From Tyto alba (lineage: Eukaryota; Chordata; Aves; Strigiformes; Tytonidae): a stretch of 64,000 nt of DNA. The notes below the pieces were generated by a model that was not told the origin of the DNA, did not search any database, and was given only the letters and a program-made list of their open reading frames with translations. Numbering within the stretch: position 1 is the stretch's first letter; each line of letters begins with the position of its first letter. The position numbers and the translations under genes were made by a program. The DNA lies in NCBI RefSeq assembly GCF_018691265.1, contig NW_024881313.1:38805518-38869517 (forward strand). The letters are read 5' to 3'. Shown here in pieces: positions 25,913-36,599 of the stretch.

Positions 25913-28900
25913 TGCCAGCTGGTAAGGTGATGCAAGGAGCATGGGGTTTGCAAATAGCTGCAGGTATTAGGAGTTATTCAGTAAAACCCCAAGGGATGGC
26001 AACATGGTAGGAATCCAGTTGCAGGGTGGAAGAGGGATGGTGTGGCTTCTCCTGTGAATTCAGGAGAATTTCCTATTTTCTGTGATAGATGGGCCTTTTT
26101 ATCAAACCTCAGTGAAGATACTTTTCCATCTATCACTATTCTTCAAGGCCTCACAGCATCTTGTACTGGTTGCCTCCCAGCCATGAGCAGGGAACACATT
26201 GCACTGTGCAAGGTCCTTTGCTAGGTCCTTCCACAAGTGCTTGATTCATCTTACAACAAATAATGTTTCAAAATGCAAAACAGCAACCATTCAGTTGCTG
26301 GAAAAACAAGCAAACGATGGCTCTGAGGTTGGGGCACTACCTGTGGGTGAGAGGGAGAGAGGAAGAGACTCATGCCACAGATTTCTTGGATGACCTTGAG
26401 TGATTCACCCTCAGTTGGTGTTTTGGTTTTAAATATTGGAGCTGGTATTGTTTCCTCAGCTCGGAAAGGTTGAGTGAAGATGACCAGGTGAGGCTGTAAG
26501 GCTCAGACAGGGAGGCTGTGCGGGGGCTTGGAGCCAGCAAGGAGCCACCTTGCCTGGTGGGTCACTGCGTGAAGACAGTGTTCCCCCACAGGGAGCTCAT
26601 TGCAGCTCCAGAGCCTTCATTGCCTGTGGTTTTCAGAGGAAGGCAAAATTATTTAGGCAGTCAGGAGAGCAGAAGTGCGTGATTTATCATGGGGAAAATC
26701 CACAACTTCTCCTGCTGTTTGTTAAATAATTGCTAAGGCTGTCGTGGCATAAGGTAGGAATGACTTAGAAAGCATCATCTATTTCTTTTGAAATCAGAGC
26801 TTCAGTAAATGCTTCCTGCATGTTGTGACTAGAGAGATGACTCTCTAGTGACTGCTCTTTTGGTTGCTTTTGTTTTCTCCTTTTTTTTTTTTTCTTTTTC
26901 CCCTCTTAGTTTCCTCAGAAGAGAAGAGTTGCTTGCAGACAATCAATAGAAACAAAACCAGGGGATTTGAAAGTTAAAGGATCTGATTGTGCAGATGAAT
27001 TGCTTTCCAGTTCCAGAGGTGAAATGATTGGCGAAGGGGAAAGGAGGGGAAAGCATGTGGGAGAGGGAAGGTGTTCAGGGATGTGGAGTGAATGTTGCTA
27101 ACATTGGGTTGAGACCCTCCACCCGAATAATCATTTCAGAACCACTTGAGTGTCTCCTGCCTCTCTTTCCCGTGCTTGTACCTCCAGTTTCAGGGCGGGG
27201 AGCACTCAGTGGAGAGAGGTGAATGCACAGCCTGGAACCAGGCTCTTGAGGAAAGCTTGGGGTGTGCTGAATTATTTTGCCCCTTTTCATAGGAAATGGG
27301 AGCTAGAACAATTGAAAATGAGGGGGAAGAGCAACAACCACTGTGTGAATATTGAAAAAGGCTCAAAGACCCCCCCAAAAAAAGAAAATAATAAAACCCC
27401 AAACCGACCAACACCTCTCCCCCACCCCTTTCCCCGTTAAATATTCTGACCTGAGAAGGGTTTGAGGACAGGAACAGAGATGAAAGGATGAGAGAGGTTG
27501 GTGATCCAGCCACTTGGAAGGCCTGTCCAAAGGCCCAGTGACCTCTGGGATGTGGGAAGGATCTGCAGACCATCGAGGACAACCCTGACCTCTCCTCAGG
27601 AGAGAAAACCAGGGGTGCATTTGGGTATTTAGGACCCACAAGCATATATTTTGCTAAAGAGCATTCAGTTTTGAAGCATAGGTCAAGGTTCAGCCTAAAT
27701 TTGGGGGACGGGGGATGAGGAAAGGTATGGAAGAAGGGTTTTTTCAGTTACTTGGGATGCCTGAGTCTTCTCATTGAGTGTAAGGAGAGCCTAGGCAGAT
27801 CCACAGGGTTGGATCTTAGATGGTGGATGCTGAATCTGACCTCCTAGACTGTGCAAGTGGGAGTGATCCAGCTGCAAATGTGATGCTTTATGGTGAAACG
27901 TAGAGGATATTCTTCATTCAGAAGAAGTCCACCCCCAAAATGAGTAAAAGAACAATGGCACTGGGAAGGTGGAACTGGGAAAAGCAAAAGTAACATTCTT
28001 AATTAACTAAATAAGTGGAAAGAAAATGAAAGAAATTAAAGAAAAAGAGAACTTACGGAGACAAAGTTGGTACAATTTTTTCACTAATTTTAAACTTTGA
28101 TTAAAAAAAAATGTTTAAAACTGTTAAAAATAATTTTAATAACAAAAATGGCATTCAGTCATGTTGAAGATCAGAAACCATACCTCTTCATTTGGCAATG
28201 CTGAAATGAAACATTTCCATTTTCCTCTGACTGTCCACAGATAGATTTTTTCCCCCTATAAAACAAAATGAAAGAAACCCAAAACCATCAGTTAACCTGC
28301 CACAATCTTGCAGTGCATTTCAAGATGATAGGTGAAGAAAAGTAACTTTACCAGGCTTTTGTTTTCACTGTAATAATTACCGGTGCCTGACCTGCGCCTG
28401 TCTGCAGGAAAGCAAGAGCAATTTTGCTACAAAACTCGTGGGTTTGGGTTTGCTTTGTCTGGGGATGTACATCTGGGATGCTGCAGCCAGCTGCTGCCCA
28501 AACAGACCCCTCTTGGACATCCCCAGCCCCTGCACGATATTGCGATGCTCACCAACATCAAAGGCCAAACTATTCGACCTGGAGTGTGACATGTGGGAGG
28601 AACATCCCCAGCCTGGGAAAACAGTTCAAATAGCCCCCCTGCCACAGCAGTAGGGACGTATAGATATGCAGGAACGCCGTCCCTCTGGGCTTGTTCGTCT
28701 TGGCAGGGGGAGAGCAGCGTTATGGCCATGGGGTTTTGTGCGCGGGATGCGTTGGAGGGAGCTGATTGCCCTGCAAGCCGCCCCCAACCCTTTTATATGG
28801 TCATTAGGGGACCTGAATGAGGGAGGCTGTGGGGGCTTCTCACGCCTCCAGCCCAATCCAGCCAGCAAACCCTCTCTCAAGTACCTGCTAACAGGTCGAC

Positions 28901-31900
28901 TTGCCTTTGGTCTCAGTCAGGTCTCAGCGGAGACCGGGCACCATTTCCTAGGCTAATAGGTGTGAGGGGAGCCAAGAATTTCACTCTTTTTTTTTTTTTA
29001 AAAAAAAAGGTCTTTTCAAGGCAGGCTATAAACCTCTTGTTTTCTTCCTCCTTCTCTAGGTTTGTTTCTCCGCTTCCTTCCCATTGCACCCCCTCCCAGG
29101 TGGTGTTAAAAGTCAACAAGCCCCTTTATCTCAGGGCTGGCCTTTCCCCCCAGGATCACAGAACAAACTCACAACGCTGAGGAGGTGGCAGTCCCACATC
29201 CTTTGGGTCTTTCCAGGTCCTCACTTGGACTTTCTCCACCTTTTGCTGCGGCAGATGATACCCAGGCTTGGGGCAGGGTCCTCGTTAGGCAAATTGCAGC
29301 CAGACAGGGCTGACAATCCCCATTTTCTTTCAATTTGCAGTGGAGCAGCTCAAGAAACACTGCATGATGACCTACAGAGGTGCTGAGCTGGTGGCAGCCT
29401 GGCTGTGAGCAGAGTCAGGGGCTGGCACCTGGGTTTCCCCCTCCTGCCCTGGGTTACTGTTGAACCACTGGATGTTGAAACGGAGGGATCCCAGTTTGCC
29501 TTCTAGCTCCTGATTTATCAGCCAAGCGGATGGGTGTAAATCAGAGCAGCAAAACGGAGCCTAGTTGGCAGCCTGGCACGGAGCTGATTCTGCTCTTCTT
29601 TTGCTTATTCCCACTGGTGCAAAGTGGCTGTGAGCTGTTTTCCAAGTGCAGCAGGAGCAAGGAGCCCCAAACTTGAGGCTGATGCCGTGTTTTTTGCTCG
29701 GATCAGGGGTGTGGCTCCCCCTAGCAACCTTATACATATATATATTTTTTTTTTTTTTTCTAATTGTAATGGCCCAGACCTGGAACATTTCTTCCCTCTG
29801 AGACAGTTAACATTGAAGTGATATCTTTTAGTGTTACCTTTTCCCTGTAGGAATTTATGGATGGTGTTGAGAGAAAGTTGTTATTTGCTATCCAGCTTTG
29901 CAAAGACCTTCTTCTCCAGAGAAGGTCATTTGGGCTTTGCTCTCTAAAGATCCAATTTCAAGGCTGCTAAAAAGCAGTAGAGCTGCTTTGCCTCTTCACT
30001 CTCTTCTAGGTGATGGAGAGATGTAGCTCTGATGCCCTACTGGGTCCTTACCCTGGCCATGGGAAAGAAGGATTTGCTGGTCCATGCACCAGGTTTATCC
30101 GTCACGAAGCATGCTTTGGCTTCAACCACCACAGTAGAAATTATATTTATCAGAAGCTCCTCAGGTCATGAGCAGAGGGTGATTTCAGAAGAGTATATGT
30201 GTGCCATGCAGTTCGTCTGGTGTCTTCTTCTAACAAGTCTCCCTGGCTCAGTTTCCCTACTGGTAAAACAGAGACGGTGAGGCACAGCTCTGAGCTGAAC
30301 TTTGGGAGCTGCAATGCAACTTTGTTTGAAATGTCTTCAAGTTCTCTCTCCTCCTGCATTACACTATCTATTTTTTTACCCCACTGCAGGAGAGGAATCA
30401 GGCCTCAAGACATTTTCTATTTCAGTGTGGGTTTTTTTTCATTGCAGACTTGACTTTTAACTCTTCCATAGGCTGTTTCTAACACTGGGATGAGGAATGA
30501 CAGGATGTCATCCAGAGGTCTCTTCCAAACACTGTCTCCAGGACTCTCTCACCTCTTCCCCTCTTGACAGCACCATTCACGCTCCTTGCCCCGGTGCAGT
30601 GACAGGCTGAAACACCAAAGCCCCTTACAGGGGTTGTCAGGGAAAAAAATTCCTTTGTGATGCTCAGAAAACTCTCATAAAAATGTCCTCATGGGGGACA
30701 TCTGGAGACATTTCCTAAAGAAAGCCTTAGACCTTGTAGAAAAGAGGCAGTCCAACAGTGGTGAAGAACTATAAAAAAATCCTATTATTAGGGAACTCTG
30801 GAGTGCCTTTCTGACCTAGATAAGGCAGCTCTCAAGATAGCAAGGGATAGTCTGGGCATAGACAAAAGCTTGGCAGTGTCACTCCTCTAACTGAATTGGC
30901 TTCCCCAAAAGAGAAATAGGCACTTTACTCTTGCTGTTGGCTTCCCTCAGCTGTTTAAACTGGAAGACCCTCCAAATAGCTTAGATGCCTCCTATTGAGG
31001 GCAATGCAAGATAATACTTTTGTGGACATGAAGCCGGGGACACTGTCGCTTAAAAACCTTGGAAAACTGAGGATGAACTCTTCACAGGATCTCTAAATTT
31101 CCATGTCCAGCAGAGATGAACATTTTTTCTTGACTGCTGTCTGGAGAGCAGCAGATCCCTCTCGTGCATTTTTTGGTCCTGGGACTAGGTTTTGGTCATC
31201 ACTGTGGACGTGCTGGGGATGGATGGGGACTTGGGAGGTTCTTTGGGAAGTGCAGCCCTGGGTGCGGTGTAGAGGGGGTTAATTGTATTAGAGTGAATAC
31301 CTGAGGAATTAATAATGATTTGCTGCTTATCAGGCAGCCTTCCTCGAGAAATGTAACGCAAGAAAAAACACGTTAGGAAATGCCAGAAAAATGCAGTGAA
31401 AAAAGAAATTGTGGGTGTGGGTGTGTATGGGGGGGTTATGAAGAAGCAGTCTGGGACCTTGGCTGGACTCAGTCCAGGAGTCACGCAAGAAATCTGAGTG
31501 CCTGCTGGATGGGGCCACCCAGCACCCCAGGGTCTGATGTTGCCCTTTGCTCAACTCCAACAGCCTTCTGGAGACCAAAGAGTTGGGGGGGCTTCCATGC
31601 AGGGCATGACCTGGCTTGCTGCAGTGCTGCAGCTCCATAAAGGGAGCTTGGGGAAAGCATCCATCCGTGCTGGGAAGGAGAAGCACAACTGTGATATGAC
31701 AAATGTTTGTGGCGAGGATGGATTATCTGGTTTCCCATCAGAGTGAAGGCAAGGGATGCAAGCCTGACGCAAGCCAAATGCAGCCGTTGTGTAATGTCCC
31801 CATCTGGGGAACTCCTTGCTGCAGGATGCTGCTGTGCAATCATAAAAAAGAAAGAAAAGAAAAAAAAAAAGATTCAGAAGAGTGATAAAAGCATCTGAAG

Positions 31901-33275
31901 GTATGCTTGGATCTCTGAGGACTTAAAAATACTCACGTTTCAGGGTATAGGGAAGTGAAGTAGAAATGTTTAACAGCCAATCCTAATTTTGCACATCAAA
32001 GATAAACATAAACAACCACCTTGGCATGGGAGCGTCTCTGGAGCTTGAACGTCCCTACTACCACAGGGACGTCCTTGGAGGGATGACAGTGCCATGAACC
32101 CCGTTGCGTGGAGAGGGGAGCCGAGGTGCAGGGAGGTGGCTGAGCGGTTTGGCACGACACAATGTAGATAGTCCTCACCCTCCCCAGGCCTGAACCACCT
32201 CCCCACAACAGCCCCGCTATTTCCTCCCCGCGGCACTCATCCAGCTGGCCGTGACGATGCTCTGCCAGGGAAATCGGGTGTCAGAGGATGGTGGGGATTG
32301 GGCAACATGAGACATTCCTGTTTGGCGTCCCATCCCCGCCGGAGGCTGGCCATAGACCCCCGTTGCTTTTCTTTGGAGAATGAAACCCTTTGGTTTACAT
32401 CAGCCCAATACTGTCCTCCTCGTGCCTGTTGGTTCCCACCGCTGCCTCTCCCTAAGGTGGCGCTGATGTTAGCTTGGGACCTGTTTGCTGACAGATATTT
32501 TGGCAGGAAAAGACAAGGCACTTGTCATGCACGGCCTGATGGGCACAATGAATGGCAGAACTCACAAGCTGTTTTATTTTTTCCCTCCTTTTTTGAAGTC
32601 TTGTGCGATACTCACCGTAATTATTAGGCAACACAATCTTCTGCCTGTCTCCTGCTTTCTCTCCCATCCTCTTCCCCTCCCCCCGAAGTGCGAGATCTGT
32701 CTTTGGTGGGTTGGAACTGTCCCAGGCTGGAAGTCAGCTCCGCTATCAGAGAAGTGATGCGGTTGTTTTCAGTGTCGAGGTATATTTTTCAATAGCCAAG
32801 GTGCTGCTCCCAACTTCCTTGTCTGTCACCTGCTCAGAGGAGGAAGCCGCCTCGTGCGTTTGATTCGGAGCCAGCCCGTTGATGGAGCGATGCTTCTTTC
32901 TCGCCAGGCTGGAAGCTCATGCTGCTGCCAAACAGCTGATGAGCCGTTTCTCAGCCATCTCTTGCTCTGCCTTTTGCAAGGGATGATTTTTACCTTGATA
33001 CTGGAATGCTGCTGGAGCATGGGGGATGTCTGATTTTGAGAAGAAATTTGCAATTGTACTGTGTCCAAAATACATGTAATAGAAAAGATCTGGTTACTTC
33101 CCAGATGTCTATTTTGTCCATCTTGGTGAATATCAGAATTAATTTAATCAACATCTAAGAACTTGCACCAGCCTTAAAATGCAGAGGTTGGACCCTGGTC
33201 CTTGAATTTGTAGGGCTGATATAATCCTTCCTGTATGACTTTTCCTGAAATGACTGTCCCTGTGAGGAAAGCAAT
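25913..33275. other. Intergenic, no gene seen; somewhat GC- and CpG-richer
   Basis: From about 26 kb to 33 kb GC and CpG are higher than to the left (notably 28,380-28,960, 32,030-32,360 and 32,830-32,910). Element-like stretches occur at 26,640-26,770, 31,270-31,380 (TTAATTGTATTAG, AATTAATAATGATT) and 32,470-32,670 (GTAATTATTAGG). A MIR-like remnant may lie at 26,385-26,490. No frame resembles a known protein. Confidence 0.5.
30230..30330 (+). repeat. MIR-like SINE fragment
   Basis: GGCTCAGTTTCCCTACTGGTAAAACAGAG fits the motif CCTCAGTTTCCCCATCTGTAAAATGGGG of MIR-type repeats. The match fades on both sides. Confidence 0.5.
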
Positions 33276-33299
33276 AAAAAAAAAAAAAAAAAAAAAAAA
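33276..33299. repeat. Poly(A) tract, 24 bp
   Basis: Pure A run preceded by GCAAT. No clear retroposon body upstream. Confidence 0.95.
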
Positions 33300-33639
33300 G
33301 AAATCAGGACAATTTGTGTCCATTTACAGATCTGTGGTTCAACACCCCAGCTCATTCTCTCCTTTCTAATTGCTGCTTTCTTCTCTTCTCGGGCTCCTTT
33401 GTTTCTCTCTGCAAGCAGCCACAGCTTTCAGATGTTTTAGGGTCATTCCTCCATGTGCTGCAATGCTAATTATTTCTTCTGCCCTAATTCAGTTTTACAT
33501 ATCACTCCCAGCCACACAGGCCACGTAGCACACACAAGCACGCTCTCTGCATTCACATGATAAAACCTCCCCACAGACACACGCAGGACAACACAAAGCT
33601 GCAGGATCCCGACGCCAGAGAGTAAACCAAGGTTTCTGT

Positions 33640-34000
33640 CGTGCTGCCGTCCCTTCATAATCATGCCATCTTAATTAGAGGGTTTCCAAGGCTGGAAACC
33701 CCGTGCAGCTGTGTACCAAATTTGCCCCACTAATGCTTTGAAATTATGAAGCTGGCATTGATAACAATGGCCAAGACTCCCTTTCCTGATGTTTATTATG
33801 GCCTATCCACAGCATCTGAAATATGTTAAGTGGAAACTACTCGAAAGACTTTCTGGTTAATGAATGATTTGTGAAAAGCTCTCTCTTCCAGAAATGACCG
33901 ATATCAGAATTGATGCTGATGTCATGTAACAGCTCCCATTCAGAAAACCTATTGAAAACTGTCCAAATTCCTCAGAACTGTTAAATCTCTTTTAATTTCT
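33640..34000. promoter_or_regulatory. Candidate conserved non-coding block
   Basis: Unique AT-rich sequence containing TTAATTAG, an 8-bp perfect inverted repeat with 4-bp loop (GGTTTCCA at 33681, TGGAAACC to 33700) and AACAATGG (33763-33770, SOX-like). No coding frame or repeat explains it. Confidence 0.3.
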
Positions 34001-34827
34001 ACTCTTTGTGTATATATAAGCTGTGGGGGTTTTGTTTGTTTGTTTATTTCCCTCTTGCGGAGAGTAAGTTTTAATTTAATTTGCATGTTGGGTTGCTGCT
34101 CTTTTTGTGTTGCATTTAATATATTCAGAGCGTTTGGGGAGCCTGAGGTTTGGAGGCAGTGGAGAGTGAGATTGTTTCCATTGATGAATGTGGCTTTCAG
34201 AAAAGAAACTAAAAAGTTGGGGAAAATAAATTTCACGAGTGCCAGCATGGGCAAGGAAATGGAGGATTTTTTTCCCTGCATTTTTCCCAGGCAAAATCAG
34301 TAAAAAGCCTGTCCTTCCTCCTTTTATTTTTTAATGGTATCTGCTTTAATAAAAATGATTGCAGTGATGGCAAGAATGAAAAAAACAAACCTAGGCAGGG
34401 TCCATAAGGAAATAGGTCCCAAGGAAAGATTAATCAGGATCATACAAAAATATACTGGAAAATTAATATAGAGAGTCTTATGCAGAGCTCTTCGTGCACA
34501 ACGTTGGGTCTTCTATGTTTGGACAGTGTTTTGCAACCTGAGGGCTGTCTATGAGGATGGGGGTAGGTGGGATGGGGATGCATTGACATAGCTTGCTTTT
34601 TGAGATATAAACCACTCTTTCTTTCAGATCACTTCTTCCCTCTCCACTCCTCAAACTTGCTTCTTTTCAAAGCGGCATTTCTGATTTCGTGTTTTAGAAC
34701 CTGAAATGAGCAATGTGTTACAAGGAGGAGGTTTCCTCCAGACTGAAGAAGGAGATGATAATTCTGTGGACTCCTTGCTGAGGAGCTTTGTCTCTCCTAA
34801 AGAAGGATTTAATATTTTTTGAGGGGG

Positions 34828-34854
34828 AAAAAAAAAAAAAAAAAAAAAAAAAAA
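34828..34854. repeat. Poly(A) tract, about 27 bp
   Basis: A run following GAGGGGG. No retroposon body recognised upstream. Confidence 0.95.
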
Positions 34855-35079
34855 GTAGCTGTAAGAAGGCTTGTCCCTGGGCAGGAAAGGCCTGTGTGAT
34901 CTAATCAGATTTTGCCATCCTGAGCTGCTGAGGTTTCGTACGGATAAAAGACACCCTGTACACCTGCACCCAGAGTCAACCTTGCAAACTCTTTCTCAGG
35001 AGCCTTTGCAATGATCTTTGGGAATTTATGGCCAAATCCAGGCTTGCCTTTCAAAATGAAAGAGAAGGGTTCCTAAAAG

Positions 35080-35430
35080 GGAGCTCGAGGACGTTTATTT
35101 TTCTCGTCACTCCCCAAAAAATACCCATTTAGAAAGTGCAACTGTTGCCCGCTCAAGGGGTGCATCTGGGGAATATGAGGACCGGGGAGAGGTGATGCTC
35201 GGGGATGCCCAGATGAGGGTCAAACGTTTGTGTTTCCCACTTAATGCCGGAGACCCGTCACCGCTCCGACGTGAATTCCTGGAGACAATGCGAGCTGCCC
35301 CCAGCCGATGAAAGGCTCCCGTCCTGCTGGGTCTTCGGGGAGATAACCCCGACAAAACCCCTGCAAGCCTCCACCGAGCGCCTACAGCCCTCCCCCCCTC
35401 CCCGGGAACCCGGAGGATTGTATCCCCCGT
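35080..35430. promoter_or_regulatory. CpG-rich patch (CpG-island-like)
   Basis: I count about 22 CpG dinucleotides in about 350 bp, against CpG-poor flanks. Composition is GC-rich, for an observed/expected near 0.7-0.8 by hand count. An open frame of 144 codons on the minus strand is a side effect of GC content and resembles no known protein. This could be an orphan promoter or enhancer hub. Confidence 0.4.
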
Positions 35431-35518
35431 GTTTGCAATTTGTGTGTGTGGCACCATTAAGAATTGATATGCTCTATATGAATGGCCATACTTCAAAACG
35501 CCTTGAATAGACCCCGAG

Positions 35519-35556
35519 CTCCCCCCCTCCCCCCCCCCCAAAAAAAAAAAAAAAAC
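35519..35556. repeat. Poly(C) run abutting poly(A) run
   Basis: About 19 pyrimidines (C with one T) are followed directly by about 16 A. It sits at the inner edge of the AT-rich block that starts at 35.43 kb. Confidence 0.9.
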
Positions 35557-36058
35557 ATTGTTGAAAAAGTCCCCTACTCAGCCTGGGAGGGAAAGTTTGT
35601 GTATCAATCTAGTTTTATAATAGTGTAATTTAGTGTCTAGGCCCGGGCTCTGGTGGTGATATTGTACTGCAATGAATGAAACAGAGGACTCCAGGCTGAG
35701 CAAGAGCTCGAGGACCCGGCTGGCTCTATTCAGGCCAAACTAATCGGCTTCAGCTCAGCTCTCCGCCAAAGCTCCCCTCTCAGTAGTGGGTTTTTCTCTG
35801 GGTTTTTGTTACTGTTTCTTAAAGAGCTCAGCTGGCTGCTGAGGCTGAAAAGAATCAAATTATTAAAGATTTTGTGGAAAATCCAGTGAGAATGGGCCCA
35901 TGCAAGAATAATAGCATTGTGCCACCGTGGGCCATTCCCAGCTTCCAGTCGGGAGAAATTGTCAACTCTGTCTTTGTTTTCTTAACCCTTTCAATGGAAA
36001 CAAAATAATATTTAGCTCAGCACAAAATACCTTCTTTTTAATTTCTAATCCTTTCAGG

Positions 36059-36167
36059 TTCTTTTTTTTTTTTTTTTTTTTTTTTTTCCCCCTTCTCCTC
36101 CTCCTCTTCCTCCCTCCCTACCTCCCTCCCTTCCTCTCTCTTTCTCTCTCCCCCTCTCCCTCTTTTT
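36059..36167. repeat. Polypyrimidine tract, 109 nt with one purine
   Basis: T(26) is followed by C-rich TCC, CCTCC and CTCTCT units, with a single A at 36120. Such homopurine-homopyrimidine tracts can form triplex (H-DNA) structures; that is established for the class and untested here. Confidence 0.92.
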
Positions 36168-36502
36168 GTTAGTTGTCCTCTAAAATACATTTATATACTT
36201 CATACATTCCCCTTTTCCTTGCCAGTTGGCCAAAGTGGCATCTGTTATCAGGGAAGCCCCTTCTTTTTTAAACAGGATGTAAAATGGGTGATTAAATCCT
36301 TTATTAACAGTCACCACCAGAAAAGGGAAGAGGAAAGGGAAGCGTTTTCTTTCAAGCTTCTATTTTTACCATTTATTAGCAGTTAATAAATCATTAGTGT
36401 TTTGTTCAATGGGCTGGCGATATAATGTTTCATGTTTTTAAATGTCTATACATTTAAAATTTATAAAAGTATTTAATTGGGGCATTGTAATGTCATTACA
36501 GG

Positions 36503-36518
36503 AAAAAAAAAAAAAAAA
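36503..36518. repeat. Poly(A) tract, 16 bp
   Basis: Pure A run inside the AT-rich block that ends near 36.52 kb. Confidence 0.9.
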
Positions 36519-36599
36519 GGAAATGTCTGCCTGTCTGTCCATCCTCAATCCATTAGGGTAGATACAGACAAGCAATTTAATCACTCTTCTCCTCTTTTA

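Larger units (their letters stand above)
35425..36520. promoter_or_regulatory. Candidate conserved non-coding block, split by a polypyrimidine tract
   Basis: The stretches 35,425-35,515, 35,580-36,055 and 36,180-36,502 are unique, with dense homeodomain and forkhead-like words (TTATTA, ATTAATC-type, TAATAAATCATTAG). They lack repeats and coding frames. The texture is that of deeply conserved developmental enhancers, but conservation is not visible from one sequence. Confidence 0.3.

Noticed and set aside
27190..27645. 151-codon minus-strand open frame
   Set aside because: Overlapping frames on both strands, composition driven by C/T-rich stretches, and no domain recognised.
35107..35541. 144-codon minus-strand open frame
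   Set aside because: It lies in the CpG-rich patch, where stop codons are rarer. The protein has no known family features and runs into the C/A low-complexity tract.
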